A stretch of DNA of 58,762 nucleotides from a virus. Location: positions 1 to 58,762 of the IMG/VR virus record IMGVR_UViG_3300035070_002022, one strand, 5' to 3'. Made by a program: the position numbers and the translations under genes. The notes beneath the pieces are model-generated. The model was given only the letters and a program-made list of their open reading frames with translations, was not told the origin of the DNA and did not search any database. This document shows, piece by piece, positions 23,899-29,463 of this stretch (the stretch's first letter is position 1; each line of letters opens with the position of its first letter).

Positions 23899-24051
23899 AT
23901 GTGGAGTAACTGTTGTGGCGCTGAAGCCAGCTATTTAAGCGATGAATTATGTGGTGATTGCCTAGAGCACGCTGTATTTGATGATGAAGACGAAGATATG
24001 GGTGACACCTGTAGAAACGGAAAAGAATGGAATAAATGTAACTGTTGTTAA
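23899..24051 (+). CDS. Cys-rich early mini-protein, zinc-ribbon-like
   Basis: The 50-residue product has an N-terminal SNCCGAEAS and LCGDCLEHA, i.e. a CxxC-like pair then CxxC, the usual spacing of a small zinc ribbon. A very acidic middle (FDDEDEDMG) and a Cys-rich end (KCNCC) follow. It probably binds zinc. It could be an adaptor to host RNA polymerase or another protein, but this is inference. The next gene begins two bases after its stop. Confidence 0.65.
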   Translation: MWSNCCGAEASYLSDELCGDCLEHAVFDDEDEDMGDTCRNGKEWNKCNCC

Positions 24052-24053
24052 CT

Positions 24054-24245
24054 ATGATACTAGATATGCAATTAACCGACGAAGAAATAAAAGAAATAGC
24101 GGATCGTATGGACGACCTAATGTGGGAGGGATTCCACGATATAGTAGACGATGTGTACCGCCAACGTGAAGATTCCTCGTATGACTACGAGATTTGGGAC
24201 GAAGATATAATTAAAGTAAGAAAAGAATTAAGAAAATATATATAA
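24054..24245 (+). CDS. Acidic helical early protein, 63 residues
   Basis: The start at the ATG at 24054 (AACTATG context) is chosen over an upstream TTG at 24045. The product is strongly acidic with long helices (MQLTDEEIKEIADRMDDLM, then YDYEIWDEDIIKVRKELR). Small acidic early proteins often mimic DNA or inhibit host enzymes; this is only a possibility here. No family is recognised. Confidence 0.65.
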   Translation: MILDMQLTDEEIKEIADRMDDLMWEGFHDIVDDVYRQREDSSYDYEIWDEDIIKVRKELRKYI

Positions 24246-24247
24246 CT

Positions 24248-24424
24248 ATGGAATTTAATGTAACACTAACTAACACTGAACACAATGTACTAATGGTTGC
24301 GCTCGACCACATGTACGAACACCTAGACGATCTGCGAGGTGAGTGGGATGACGAAGATGCAGAAATTATTAATGTAAAAAGAATGGCGGACGTTAGGTTA
24401 CTACAAAAACTATTTAAACAATAA
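24248..24424 (+). CDS. Acidic helical early protein, 58 residues
   Basis: The product MEFNVTLTNTEHNVLMVAL continues to HMYEHLDDLRGEWDDEDAE and ends in a basic helix (VRLLQKLFKQ). It looks like a helical bundle. It starts two bases after the previous stop in the same AACTATG context. No family is recognised. Confidence 0.62.
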   Translation: MEFNVTLTNTEHNVLMVALDHMYEHLDDLRGEWDDEDAEIINVKRMADVRLLQKLFKQ

Positions 24425-24428
24425 AACT

Positions 24429-24644
24429 ATGAAAAATAACGAATACGTATACCTATGGGTACTAGATTTTAATGACGGACAAGTATATAAATATAACATA
24501 GACAAAGCAATATACAACGATTACCCCGATCACTGCGAAGATTACATGCAAAAAGTAGGTCACGAAATTAATAACGTACAGTGGATGGTATCCCCTTACG
24601 ATGAAGTGCTAGACGAAAATAACGGGTGGAACGTTGCAGACTAA
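24429..24644 (+). CDS. Early protein, 71 residues, unknown
   Basis: The product opens with a strand-rich region (YVYLWVLDFNDGQVYKYNI) and ends VQWMVSPYDEVLDENNGW then NVAD. Its last codons lie inside promoter P7: the VAD-stop codons are the GTTGCAGACTAA of the promoter box. It may be a small beta protein. No family is recognised. Last gene of the P6 operon. Confidence 0.65.
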   Translation: MKNNEYVYLWVLDFNDGQVYKYNIDKAIYNDYPDHCEDYMQKVGHEINNVQWMVSPYDEVLDENNGWNVAD

Positions 24645-24668
24645 ATACGTACACCGATCGATAATAAC
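24634..24668 (+). promoter_or_regulatory. Early promoter P7
   Basis: TTGCAGACTAAATACG, ten bases, GATAATAAC (last bases differ). It overlaps the 3' end of the previous gene and lies 27 nt before the ATG at 24696. Confidence 0.75.
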
Positions 24669-24695
24669 AATGTAACTAACCAACAATATATAACT

Positions 24696-24851
24696 ATGAC
24701 TAAAGAATTATCACCCTTACAACGTTCGTTCGATCGAATCAACGAATTAATACCAGACAACAGCGACGTAATGCTCCGATGTAGCTTATACGAAATGTGC
24801 GCTGAATTAACTAACGAATCCTTCGCTGAAGGAATTAACGCTAAATACTAA
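24696..24851 (+). CDS. Early protein, 51 residues, unknown
   Basis: A helical product: PLQRSFDRINELIPDNSD, then RCSLYEMCAELTNESFAEG. Two Cys residues are present, with no clear metal site. First gene of the P7 operon. It starts in ATATAACTATG. No family is recognised. Confidence 0.6.
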   Translation: MTKELSPLQRSFDRINELIPDNSDVMLRCSLYEMCAELTNESFAEGINAKY

Positions 24852-24856
24852 TAACT

Positions 24857-25189
24857 ATGAATTACAAAGTAAAAATTAACGACCGAAGCTTAAGTATAAA
24901 CCTAATGCACAACAGTGTTATCGATCTCGGTATATTCACTGTAAAAGCTACAACTCACACATTCTTGTTTGAAGCTAAAGACACTGATTGGGGTGCGGAT
25001 ATAAATGAAACGGAACTTGAGTTCTACGTCAACAACAAACGATGCAAGTATGTAGGGTTCAAAGAATTGTACACTCAATTATACGGTAACTCCTTTAAAA
25101 CCTTTGAAGCCGATATAATAAGGCAAACCGAAGAAGTGGTTGCAAAACAAATTGTTAAAGAATATCCAGGAACTGATGTAAACTATTAA
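24857..25189 (+). CDS. Early protein, 110 residues, unknown
   Basis: The product is beta-rich at first (YKVKINDRSLSINLMHN, IDLGIFTVKATTHTFLFEAK) and then has a helical segment with charged residues (KELYTQLYGNSFKTFEADII). This could be a small binding protein with a beta sheet followed by helices. No family is recognised. It lies in the P7 operon with a 5-nt gap upstream and 11 nt downstream. Confidence 0.65.
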   Translation: MNYKVKINDRSLSINLMHNSVIDLGIFTVKATTHTFLFEAKDTDWGADINETELEFYVNNKRCKYVGFKELYTQLYGNSFKTFEADIIRQTEEVVAKQIVKEYPGTDVNY

Positions 25190-25200
25190 ATATAACAACT

Positions 25201-25401
25201 ATGAAAAATGTAAATACCTTTATCGAAAAAGAATTAACGAACCTAAATCGCGGCATCATAGCTACGCCTAGCGAAGATTACCTCGATCAATTTACCGATG
25301 CTAACCACGGAACCAACGATTTTTTACTAATGCAAATGTCAAAGCAGTACGGCTACAAGCTAGCGTTACTTGCTATACGCGAACAACTAAAAACCAAATA
25401 A
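25201..25401 (+). CDS. Early protein, 66 residues, unknown
   Basis: The product has an N-terminal helix (NTFIEKELTNLNRGII), a loop with DQFTDANHGTNDF, and a second helix (QMSKQYGYKLALLAIREQL). It is probably a small helical domain. No family is recognised. Middle of the P7 operon, two bases before the next gene. Confidence 0.62.
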   Translation: MKNVNTFIEKELTNLNRGIIATPSEDYLDQFTDANHGTNDFLLMQMSKQYGYKLALLAIREQLKTK

Positions 25402-25403
25402 CT

Positions 25404-25607
25404 ATGAATACAATTAAATTTAACAGAGTAACTAAAAATATTATATTAAACGGTGTAGGCTATCGACCATACGCTGTCGGCGAACTACCTAACTCATTCG
25501 GTTTCTTATCGAATGAAGACAGCGAGCAAGACGGTATATCTAAGTGGTTCAACCTCAACGGCTTAACCTATGTCAAAGATGATAGACCTAAAAACAAAAG
25601 GTATTAG
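25404..25607 (+). CDS. Early protein, 67 residues, unknown
   Basis: The product is basic and beta-like: TIKFNRVTKNIILNGVGYRP, then FGFLSNEDSEQDGISKWFN. The last gene of the P7 operon, it stops three bases before promoter P8. No family is recognised. Confidence 0.62.
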   Translation: MNTIKFNRVTKNIILNGVGYRPYAVGELPNSFGFLSNEDSEQDGISKWFNLNGLTYVKDDRPKNKRY

Positions 25608-25609
25608 CG

Positions 25610-25644
25610 TTGCAGACAAAGCACGCTTACCGATCGATAATATA
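25610..25644 (+). promoter_or_regulatory. Early promoter P8
   Basis: TTGCAGACAAAGCACG, ten bases, GATAATATA. It lies 23 nt before the ATG at 25668. Confidence 0.8.
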
Positions 25645-25667
25645 TATGAATTTAAAACCAAACTATT

Positions 25668-25733
25668 ATGACTAAATTAAAAAAATTATTTACTAACCTA
25701 GCCATCGGCGCTGCCTATGCTATACGCAATTAA
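25668..25733 (+). CDS. 21-residue early peptide
   Basis: A 21-codon frame: MTKLKKLFTNLAIGAAYAIR ending in Asn. It is basic then hydrophobic, so it could be amphipathic and lie on the membrane. Support comes from the proper distance to P8, the two-base spacing to the next ATG, and similarity in style to the other membrane peptides of this block. Confidence 0.5.
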   Translation: MTKLKKLFTNLAIGAAYAIRN

Positions 25734-25735
25734 CT

Positions 25736-25930
25736 ATGACACTAACTGAACACCAAAAAAACGAACTCAATACTGTAGCAGACTCTATTGCGTACTATAT
25801 TGAAGACCATTTACGTGAAACTATATCATGGCAAATGCCGGATAGCTTAGTAGATGATTTGCAAGAAGAACAATTCATGGACGCTATGGGATATGCGTAC
25901 GAAAAAGTATTACAATTACTAACAGAATAA
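25736..25930 (+). CDS. Acidic helical early protein, 64 residues
   Basis: The product is acidic and helical (EHQKNELNTVADSIAYYIED, then SLVDDLQEEQFMDAMGYAYE). It may form a three-helix fold. No family is recognised. The stop overlaps the 5' edge of the structured RNA candidate that follows (25931-26098). Confidence 0.65.
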   Translation: MTLTEHQKNELNTVADSIAYYIEDHLRETISWQMPDSLVDDLQEEQFMDAMGYAYEKVLQLLTE

Positions 25931-26098
25931 GTAGTATCACGAATGACAGCGTAATTAACTGAAAGCACGGTGCAAGTCCGATCCTGCAAAGGAAGATAAC
26001 TACTAGGCGAAAGATACGATTCATGATCACGTAATAGCCGCTAACCGCGAAAGGAACGCCACTTAGCTAGTGAAGGAGTTCGAATCTCCTTGCGGTTA
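25931..26098 (+). ncRNA. Structured RNA candidate with a tRNA-like 3' end
   Basis: A gene-free 170-nt stretch inside an operon. The 3' part folds as a tRNA lacking a D-arm: AACCGCG (26043-26049) pairs with TGCGGTT (26091-26097), AGGAG and CTCCT enclose a TTCGAAT T-loop (26074-26090), and CACT/AGTG closes a small central hairpin. The 5' part has AGTAGT (25930-25935) pairing with ACTACT (25999-26004) and holds CGGTGCAAGTCCG (25968-25980), a core seen both in tRNA T-arms and in cobalamin riboswitches. The length between acceptor and T-arm (24 nt) is too short for a normal tRNA. It may be a tRNA-like RNA, a riboswitch variant or an attachment-site remnant. Confidence 0.45.
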
Positions 26099-26116
26099 CT
26101 AATTTTAAACTAAACT

Positions 26117-26476
26117 ATGGGAAGACTAATTGAAATATCACCACAACAAGATGTTGTTAATAAAATTAATGCGAAAGCAGATTTTACTCACAACATAAAC
26201 CAAACAAGACTAGAGCGCTACACTGTTAGCATAAAAAATGTGTTTACAGGTAAAAACCCATCGCTATTTCTTAAAGATACATGGAAAGTGGTAGACGATG
26301 CATTTAATAGCGATCAAGAACTGCTTGGCGGTTGGCTAAGTGAAGATGATATATATTTTCTTGACTATGGATTAAGCGTAACCGATCTTAAAAAAGCTAT
26401 GAAAATAGCTAAATTTAACAAACAATTAGCAATATACGACAATGTGTCGCAAAAAGTAATACCAGTTGCAGACTAA
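26117..26476 (+). CDS. Early protein, 119 residues, unknown
   Basis: The product carries an N-terminal segment (ISPQQDVVNKINAKADFTHN), a basic beta region (RYTVSIKNVFTGKNPSLF) and a C-terminal helix (SVTDLKKAMKIAKFNKQLAI). It ends PVAD: the codons sit inside promoter P9. It lies 18 nt after the structured RNA candidate, so it is the gene most likely controlled by it. No family is recognised. Confidence 0.62.
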   Translation: MGRLIEISPQQDVVNKINAKADFTHNINQTRLERYTVSIKNVFTGKNPSLFLKDTWKVVDDAFNSDQELLGGWLSEDDIYFLDYGLSVTDLKKAMKIAKFNKQLAIYDNVSQKVIPVAD

Positions 26477-26500
26477 TCACGTCTACCTAATGATAATATA
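26466..26500 (+). promoter_or_regulatory. Early promoter P9
   Basis: TTGCAGACTAATCACG, ten bases, GATAATATA. It overlaps the end of the previous gene and lies 23 nt before the ATG at 26524. Confidence 0.8.
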
Positions 26501-26523
26501 ACTGAATACAAAATCTAATAACT

Positions 26524-27006
26524 ATGAATATATTTTATTTACATAGCGATCCAGTTATCGCTGCCGAAAAACAATACAATAAACACGTTGTCAAGATGAT
26601 ACTTGAGTCAGCACAGCTACTGTGTTCAGCTCATCACATGCTAGATAGTGAGATAGATGTCCCCTACAAACTAACACACAAAAACCATCCGAGTGCTGTG
26701 TGGACCAGACAATCTAGACAAAACTACGCATGGCTGTATTTTCACATGTTAGCTCTTGGCGACGAATATACTAAGCGCTACGGAAAAAAGCACCTGACCA
26801 TAACTAAGTGCGAAGACGTGCTGTCTAAAACACCTGGTCCGATCTTTAATACCGGCTTGACTGAAATGCCACAATGTATGCCAGACGAGTATAAAGTTTC
26901 AGGCGATTCCGTAGCCGCTTATCGTAATTACTACATCAAAGCAAAATCACACTGCGCAAACCCTGCTAAAGAATTGCTATACGTTAAACCCGAACAATTC
27001 GACTAA
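26524..27006 (+). CDS. Conserved phage protein, possibly DNA-glycosylase-like
   Basis: The 160-residue product starts MNIFYLHSDPVIAAEKQYNK, then HVVKMILESAQLLCSAHHML, THKNHPSAVWTRQSRQNYAW and LALGDEYTKRYGKKH. I recall this pattern as a widespread phage protein; the order of helices with His, Arg and Tyr resembles the T4 pyrimidine-dimer glycosylase group only loosely. It is probably enzymatic or DNA-binding. It is the largest gene of the early block and leads the P9 operon. Confidence 0.65.
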   Translation: MNIFYLHSDPVIAAEKQYNKHVVKMILESAQLLCSAHHMLDSEIDVPYKLTHKNHPSAVWTRQSRQNYAWLYFHMLALGDEYTKRYGKKHLTITKCEDVLSKTPGPIFNTGLTEMPQCMPDEYKVSGDSVAAYRNYYIKAKSHCANPAKELLYVKPEQFD

Positions 27007-27009
27007 ATT

Positions 27010-27159
27010 ATGAGTAAATTCATGATATACAATGCAGATGAAGTAACCTTCATACTAGCAAAAACCCTAGACGAAGCTAGACAATGGGCAATAATGTATT
27101 GCGATCATTCATACGAAATAATAGTAAGAGAAATAAGTGATATTAAATATAAATACTAA
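27010..27159 (+). CDS. Early protein, 49 residues, unknown
   Basis: A compact alpha/beta product: KFMIYNADEVTFILAKTLDE, then ARQWAIMYCDHSYEIIVREI. The pattern strand-helix-strand resembles a small ferredoxin-like half-domain. No family is recognised. It starts three bases after the previous stop. Confidence 0.6.
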   Translation: MSKFMIYNADEVTFILAKTLDEARQWAIMYCDHSYEIIVREISDIKYKY

Positions 27160-27164
27160 AAACT

Positions 27165-27392
27165 ATGAGTAAAGTAACTAAAGAAATCCTGATCGTAGAA
27201 TCAGAAGCGGTGATCTATGCACAGTATAAACACCGAGAAGAAGAACTAATGGTAATGTTTAATCGCGGTGCGACTTACACTTACTTCGATGTACCAACCC
27301 ACGTATGGCGTGGATTACAGACTGCACATTCAGTTGGCAGCTTTGTAAGTAAACACGTACGAATGAAGTTTGAATTTAAACTTACAGACTAA
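27165..27392 (+). CDS. KTSC-domain protein
   Basis: The 75-residue product matches the KTSC domain: EAVIYAQYKHREEELMVMF, then GATYTYFDVPTHVWRGLQTA and HSVGSFVSKHVRMKFEFKL. The domain is common in phages and often fused to lysyl-tRNA-synthetase-related or RNA-binding proteins; its role here is unknown. The last codons (LTD-stop) lie inside promoter P10. Confidence 0.8.
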   Translation: MSKVTKEILIVESEAVIYAQYKHREEELMVMFNRGATYTYFDVPTHVWRGLQTAHSVGSFVSKHVRMKFEFKLTD

Positions 27393-27416
27393 ACACGATT
27401 AATAATAGATAATACA
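27382..27416 (+). promoter_or_regulatory. Early promoter P10
   Basis: TTACAGACTAAACACG, ten bases, GATAATACA. Two positions differ from the consensus. It lies 27 nt before the ATG at 27444. Confidence 0.75.
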
Positions 27417-27443
27417 ATTGAATAATAACTAAATAAATATAAT

Positions 27444-27809
27444 ATGGAAATGACTAAAGAAGAATTACAAAGAAAAGTAGATGAGTTAACACAATCGCTA
27501 GACTCGTTCAGCAAAAACACTGAGATGCTAAAGCAAGATCTTAAAGACGCCGAACATAAACTAAGTGTAGTTAACCGTCCTAAAATTACTAAAAAGTTTT
27601 TAGATGAGCTAAGTGATACTATCGAGGAGGCTGTAGGCAACATAGATTTTACTGATACCAATGCGTACGATTTTGATTTTGAAATAGACTACGATAACAG
27701 AATTGCGTTGAGTAATATAGAATACAATGGCGCGCACGAAATAGGTGATGAAATTTTCTGCAGAGTAGAAGATATGTTTAACGTAACACCGGATGAAGAT
27801 GAGAACTAG
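27444..27809 (+). CDS. Acidic coiled-coil early protein
   Basis: The 121-residue product has a coiled coil at residues 3-45 (KEELQRKVDELTQSLDSF, NTEMLKQDLKDAEHKL), then an acidic C-terminal domain with many Asp/Glu and a beta pattern (FDFEIDYDNRIALSNIEY). It is a candidate for protein-protein contact or DNA mimicry. No family is recognised. It overlaps the next gene by 11-17 nt. Confidence 0.65.
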   Translation: MEMTKEELQRKVDELTQSLDSFSKNTEMLKQDLKDAEHKLSVVNRPKITKKFLDELSDTIEEAVGNIDFTDTNAYDFDFEIDYDNRIALSNIEYNGAHEIGDEIFCRVEDMFNVTPDEDEN

Positions 27810-28068
27810 AGTAAGACAAATGTACACAAGGGGTGGTAATCTTGCCCCTAACCAATTTTTGCTATACACACCTGACGGCACGTACTTCCAAAGTTATAAC
27901 AGTACAATCGCTTTTCGTGATCACAACGGCAAAATACAACTCGACGAAAACACCTGGGATTATTCACGCACTACTGGCAAGTATCGTAACGAATTCTTAG
28001 GTGAATATAAAGAACTAACTAAAGATAAAATATTATCTGGTGAATACCAGTTAACTAACTTAAATTAG
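27793..28068 (+). CDS. Early protein with a GEYxLTNLN end
   Basis: The 91-residue product starts MKMRTRVRQMYTRGGN (the second Met at 27799 is equally possible), then LYTPDGTYFQSYNSTIAFRD, TWDYSRTTGKYRNEFLGEYK and LSGEYQLTNLN. The segment FLG-KE--I-SGEY-LTNLN recurs in Bacteroidetes phage and host proteins I recall without function. It is basic, unlike its neighbours. It overlaps the upstream gene. Confidence 0.65.
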   Translation: MKMRTRVRQMYTRGGNLAPNQFLLYTPDGTYFQSYNSTIAFRDHNGKIQLDENTWDYSRTTGKYRNEFLGEYKELTKDKILSGEYQLTNLN

Positions 28069-28071
28069 AGT

Positions 28072-28302
28072 ATGACAGAAGAAGAGATCCAAAAGATCGT
28101 AGATATGATCGTAGAAGAATTGTTTAAACGTATGGATGCTGAGGCTAGGGCAATGAATGAAGAATTTATTCATGAGCTACCCAGTGACGAAGAGCAAATT
28201 AAAGAGCTAGGATTGTTGCTTAAGTATTACGAGAAGATAGAAGATTATGCTCACGCTGCAAATGTTTTTGCAAATATAAAACGGTTACAAAATAATAAAT
28301 AA
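28072..28302 (+). CDS. Acidic helical early protein, 76 residues
   Basis: The product is helical and acidic at first (TEEEIQKIVDMIVEELFKRM, then EFIHELPSDEEQIKELGLLL) and ends with a basic helix (HAANVFANIKRLQNNK). It is a plausible helical bundle. No family is recognised. It is the last gene before the 160-nt gap that holds a long hairpin. Confidence 0.65.
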   Translation: MTEEEIQKIVDMIVEELFKRMDAEARAMNEEFIHELPSDEEQIKELGLLLKYYEKIEDYAHAANVFANIKRLQNNK

Positions 28303-28334
28303 AGCTACCCCTAAATTATTGTGGATATTTAAAC

Positions 28335-28377
28335 TAGTAGTTATTATTTTTGATTAAAAATAAATATTAAACTACTA
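28335..28377 (+). other. Long A/T hairpin before the sigma operon
   Basis: TAGTAGTT pairs with AACTACTA and TTATTTTT pairs with AAAAATAA around a GATT loop, with a small internal loop between. It has 16 base pairs, almost no GC and no U-run, so it is not a classic terminator. It may be a processing, attenuation or protein-binding site. Confidence 0.6.
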
Positions 28378-28390
28378 TTAAAATTGTTTA

Positions 28391-28420
28391 AGTATACATA
28401 TATAATCACGTGTTTTTATG
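28391..28420 (-). promoter_or_regulatory. Late-type promoter-like site E (leftward, uncertain)
   Basis: On the minus strand CATAAAAACACGTGATTATATATG resembles the late family (ACGTGATTATATA core) but lacks a good AGTTTTTTT box. If active it would make antisense RNA against the early block. It may instead be a forward A/T-rich promoter for the sigma operon. Confidence 0.35.
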
Positions 28421-28463
28421 ACAAACATGCGCGGTATTATGCTAAAGTTTAAAGAAATAATAT

Positions 28464-28616
28464 ATGAATTCAAATGATAAATTAAACGAAGACATCGAGT
28501 ATCCTACTACAGCTAGTAAGTTTGATGCGTGGATGCGTAAAATAAATAATCAGTATTACTCTAATCATCAAGCTATGACAGAGGCATACAAAAAAATGCA
28601 GAATGAAAAAATATAA
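28464..28616 (+). CDS. Small protein before the sigma factor
   Basis: A 50-residue product: MNSNDKLNEDIEYPTTASKF, then DAWMRKINNQYYSNHQAMTE. It is hydrophilic and helical. It overlaps the sigma gene by 14 nt, so it is translated with it; an anti-sigma or sigma-loading partner is a possibility with no direct evidence. Start context AATATATG. Confidence 0.6.
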   Translation: MNSNDKLNEDIEYPTTASKFDAWMRKINNQYYSNHQAMTEAYKKMQNEKI

Positions 28617-29373
28617 TATAAGTAACTACGTTAGATACCAAAAAGATCTTAAACGTACATTAAATAATTTACCTGGTTTATTTTGGGAGGAGTATACCAG
28701 AGATCAACTTATAACTAAGTTCATGCCTTTAACGGAAAACTTAGCAAGAAAATTTGCTACATCACATCAAGCAATTGGTGTGCTAACTATAAATGATCTG
28801 ATACAGTCAGGACATGTAGGTTTAATCAATGCTATCGATAAAATAGATTGGGTAGTGCTAAATGAATCTAAAAATGTAGAACAAACTTTAAAATCTTTTC
28901 TATCAAAAAGAATTAAGGGTACTATTCGAAGATATATTAATCACAACATGGGTGATATCAAAATACCTGAGTGGAAGATCACAGAAATACGTAAGCAACC
29001 AAATAACCCAGCAGTTAGTAATTTGCTAAGCAAATCTAAATCCTTATATATGAGTGATTTTACCGCAAACAATGATAGTGAATCTAATTACGAACTTGAG
29101 ATAGCTGACGATGCACCAGATTACAATGTTACATTTATGAACGAGTATCTTTTAGCATTAATTAAAAAGCATTTAACCGATCGTGAAAGAGAAGTTATAA
29201 GGCTAAGTTATGGTCTTGATTGTGATAAGCATGATGCTGTTGAAATCTGTGAGATACTGGGTATCGAGGGATCTTACAAGAAGAAAGGTGTACGTATATC
29301 AGAGATAAAACGCAAGGCTATTGACAAGCTGATTGACCGTACAAATGATGCACAACTACCTGATTTACTTTAA
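28603..29373 (+). CDS. Phage sigma-70-family factor
   Basis: The 256-residue product has region 2-like sequence near residues 30-75 (LITKFMPLTENLARKFA, LTINDLIQSGHVGLINAIDK) and a region 4 helix-turn-helix near 190-245: LTDREREVIRLSYGLD, then AVEICEILG and RISEIKRKAIDKLIDR. A region 3-like linker lies between. It would redirect host RNA polymerase to phage promoters. Candidates are the late family at 6755, 11575, 21520 and 29395, or the early family. No early-type promoter precedes it. Confidence 0.85.
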   Translation: MKKYNISNYVRYQKDLKRTLNNLPGLFWEEYTRDQLITKFMPLTENLARKFATSHQAIGVLTINDLIQSGHVGLINAIDKIDWVVLNESKNVEQTLKSFLSKRIKGTIRRYINHNMGDIKIPEWKITEIRKQPNNPAVSNLLSKSKSLYMSDFTANNDSESNYELEIADDAPDYNVTFMNEYLLALIKKHLTDREREVIRLSYGLDCDKHDAVEICEILGIEGSYKKKGVRISEIKRKAIDKLIDRTNDAQLPDLL

Positions 29374-29394
29374 TTTATAATTAAAAATAAAGCG

Positions 29395-29430
29395 TAGTTT
29401 ATTTAAAAAATGTGTAATTATATATATAAC
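29395..29430 (+). promoter_or_regulatory. Late-type promoter D (recombination operon)
   Basis: TAGTTTATTTAAAAAATG then TGTAATTATATATATAAC, the only plus-strand member of the late family with a full upstream box. It lies 33 nt before the ERF gene. Confidence 0.65.
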
Positions 29431-29463
29431 ACCAAAGTATTTAAACCAATAAAAACTATATAA

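Noticed and set aside
25371-25727. Inverted TGCTATACGC matches to the GTATAGCA element
   Set aside because: Both lie inside coding sequence and encode Ala-Ile-Arg; no promoter is near, so chance is likely.
26043-26098. A normal tRNA gene
   Set aside because: Only 24 nt separate the acceptor from the T-arm, too few for D and anticodon arms; the region is reported as a structured RNA candidate instead.
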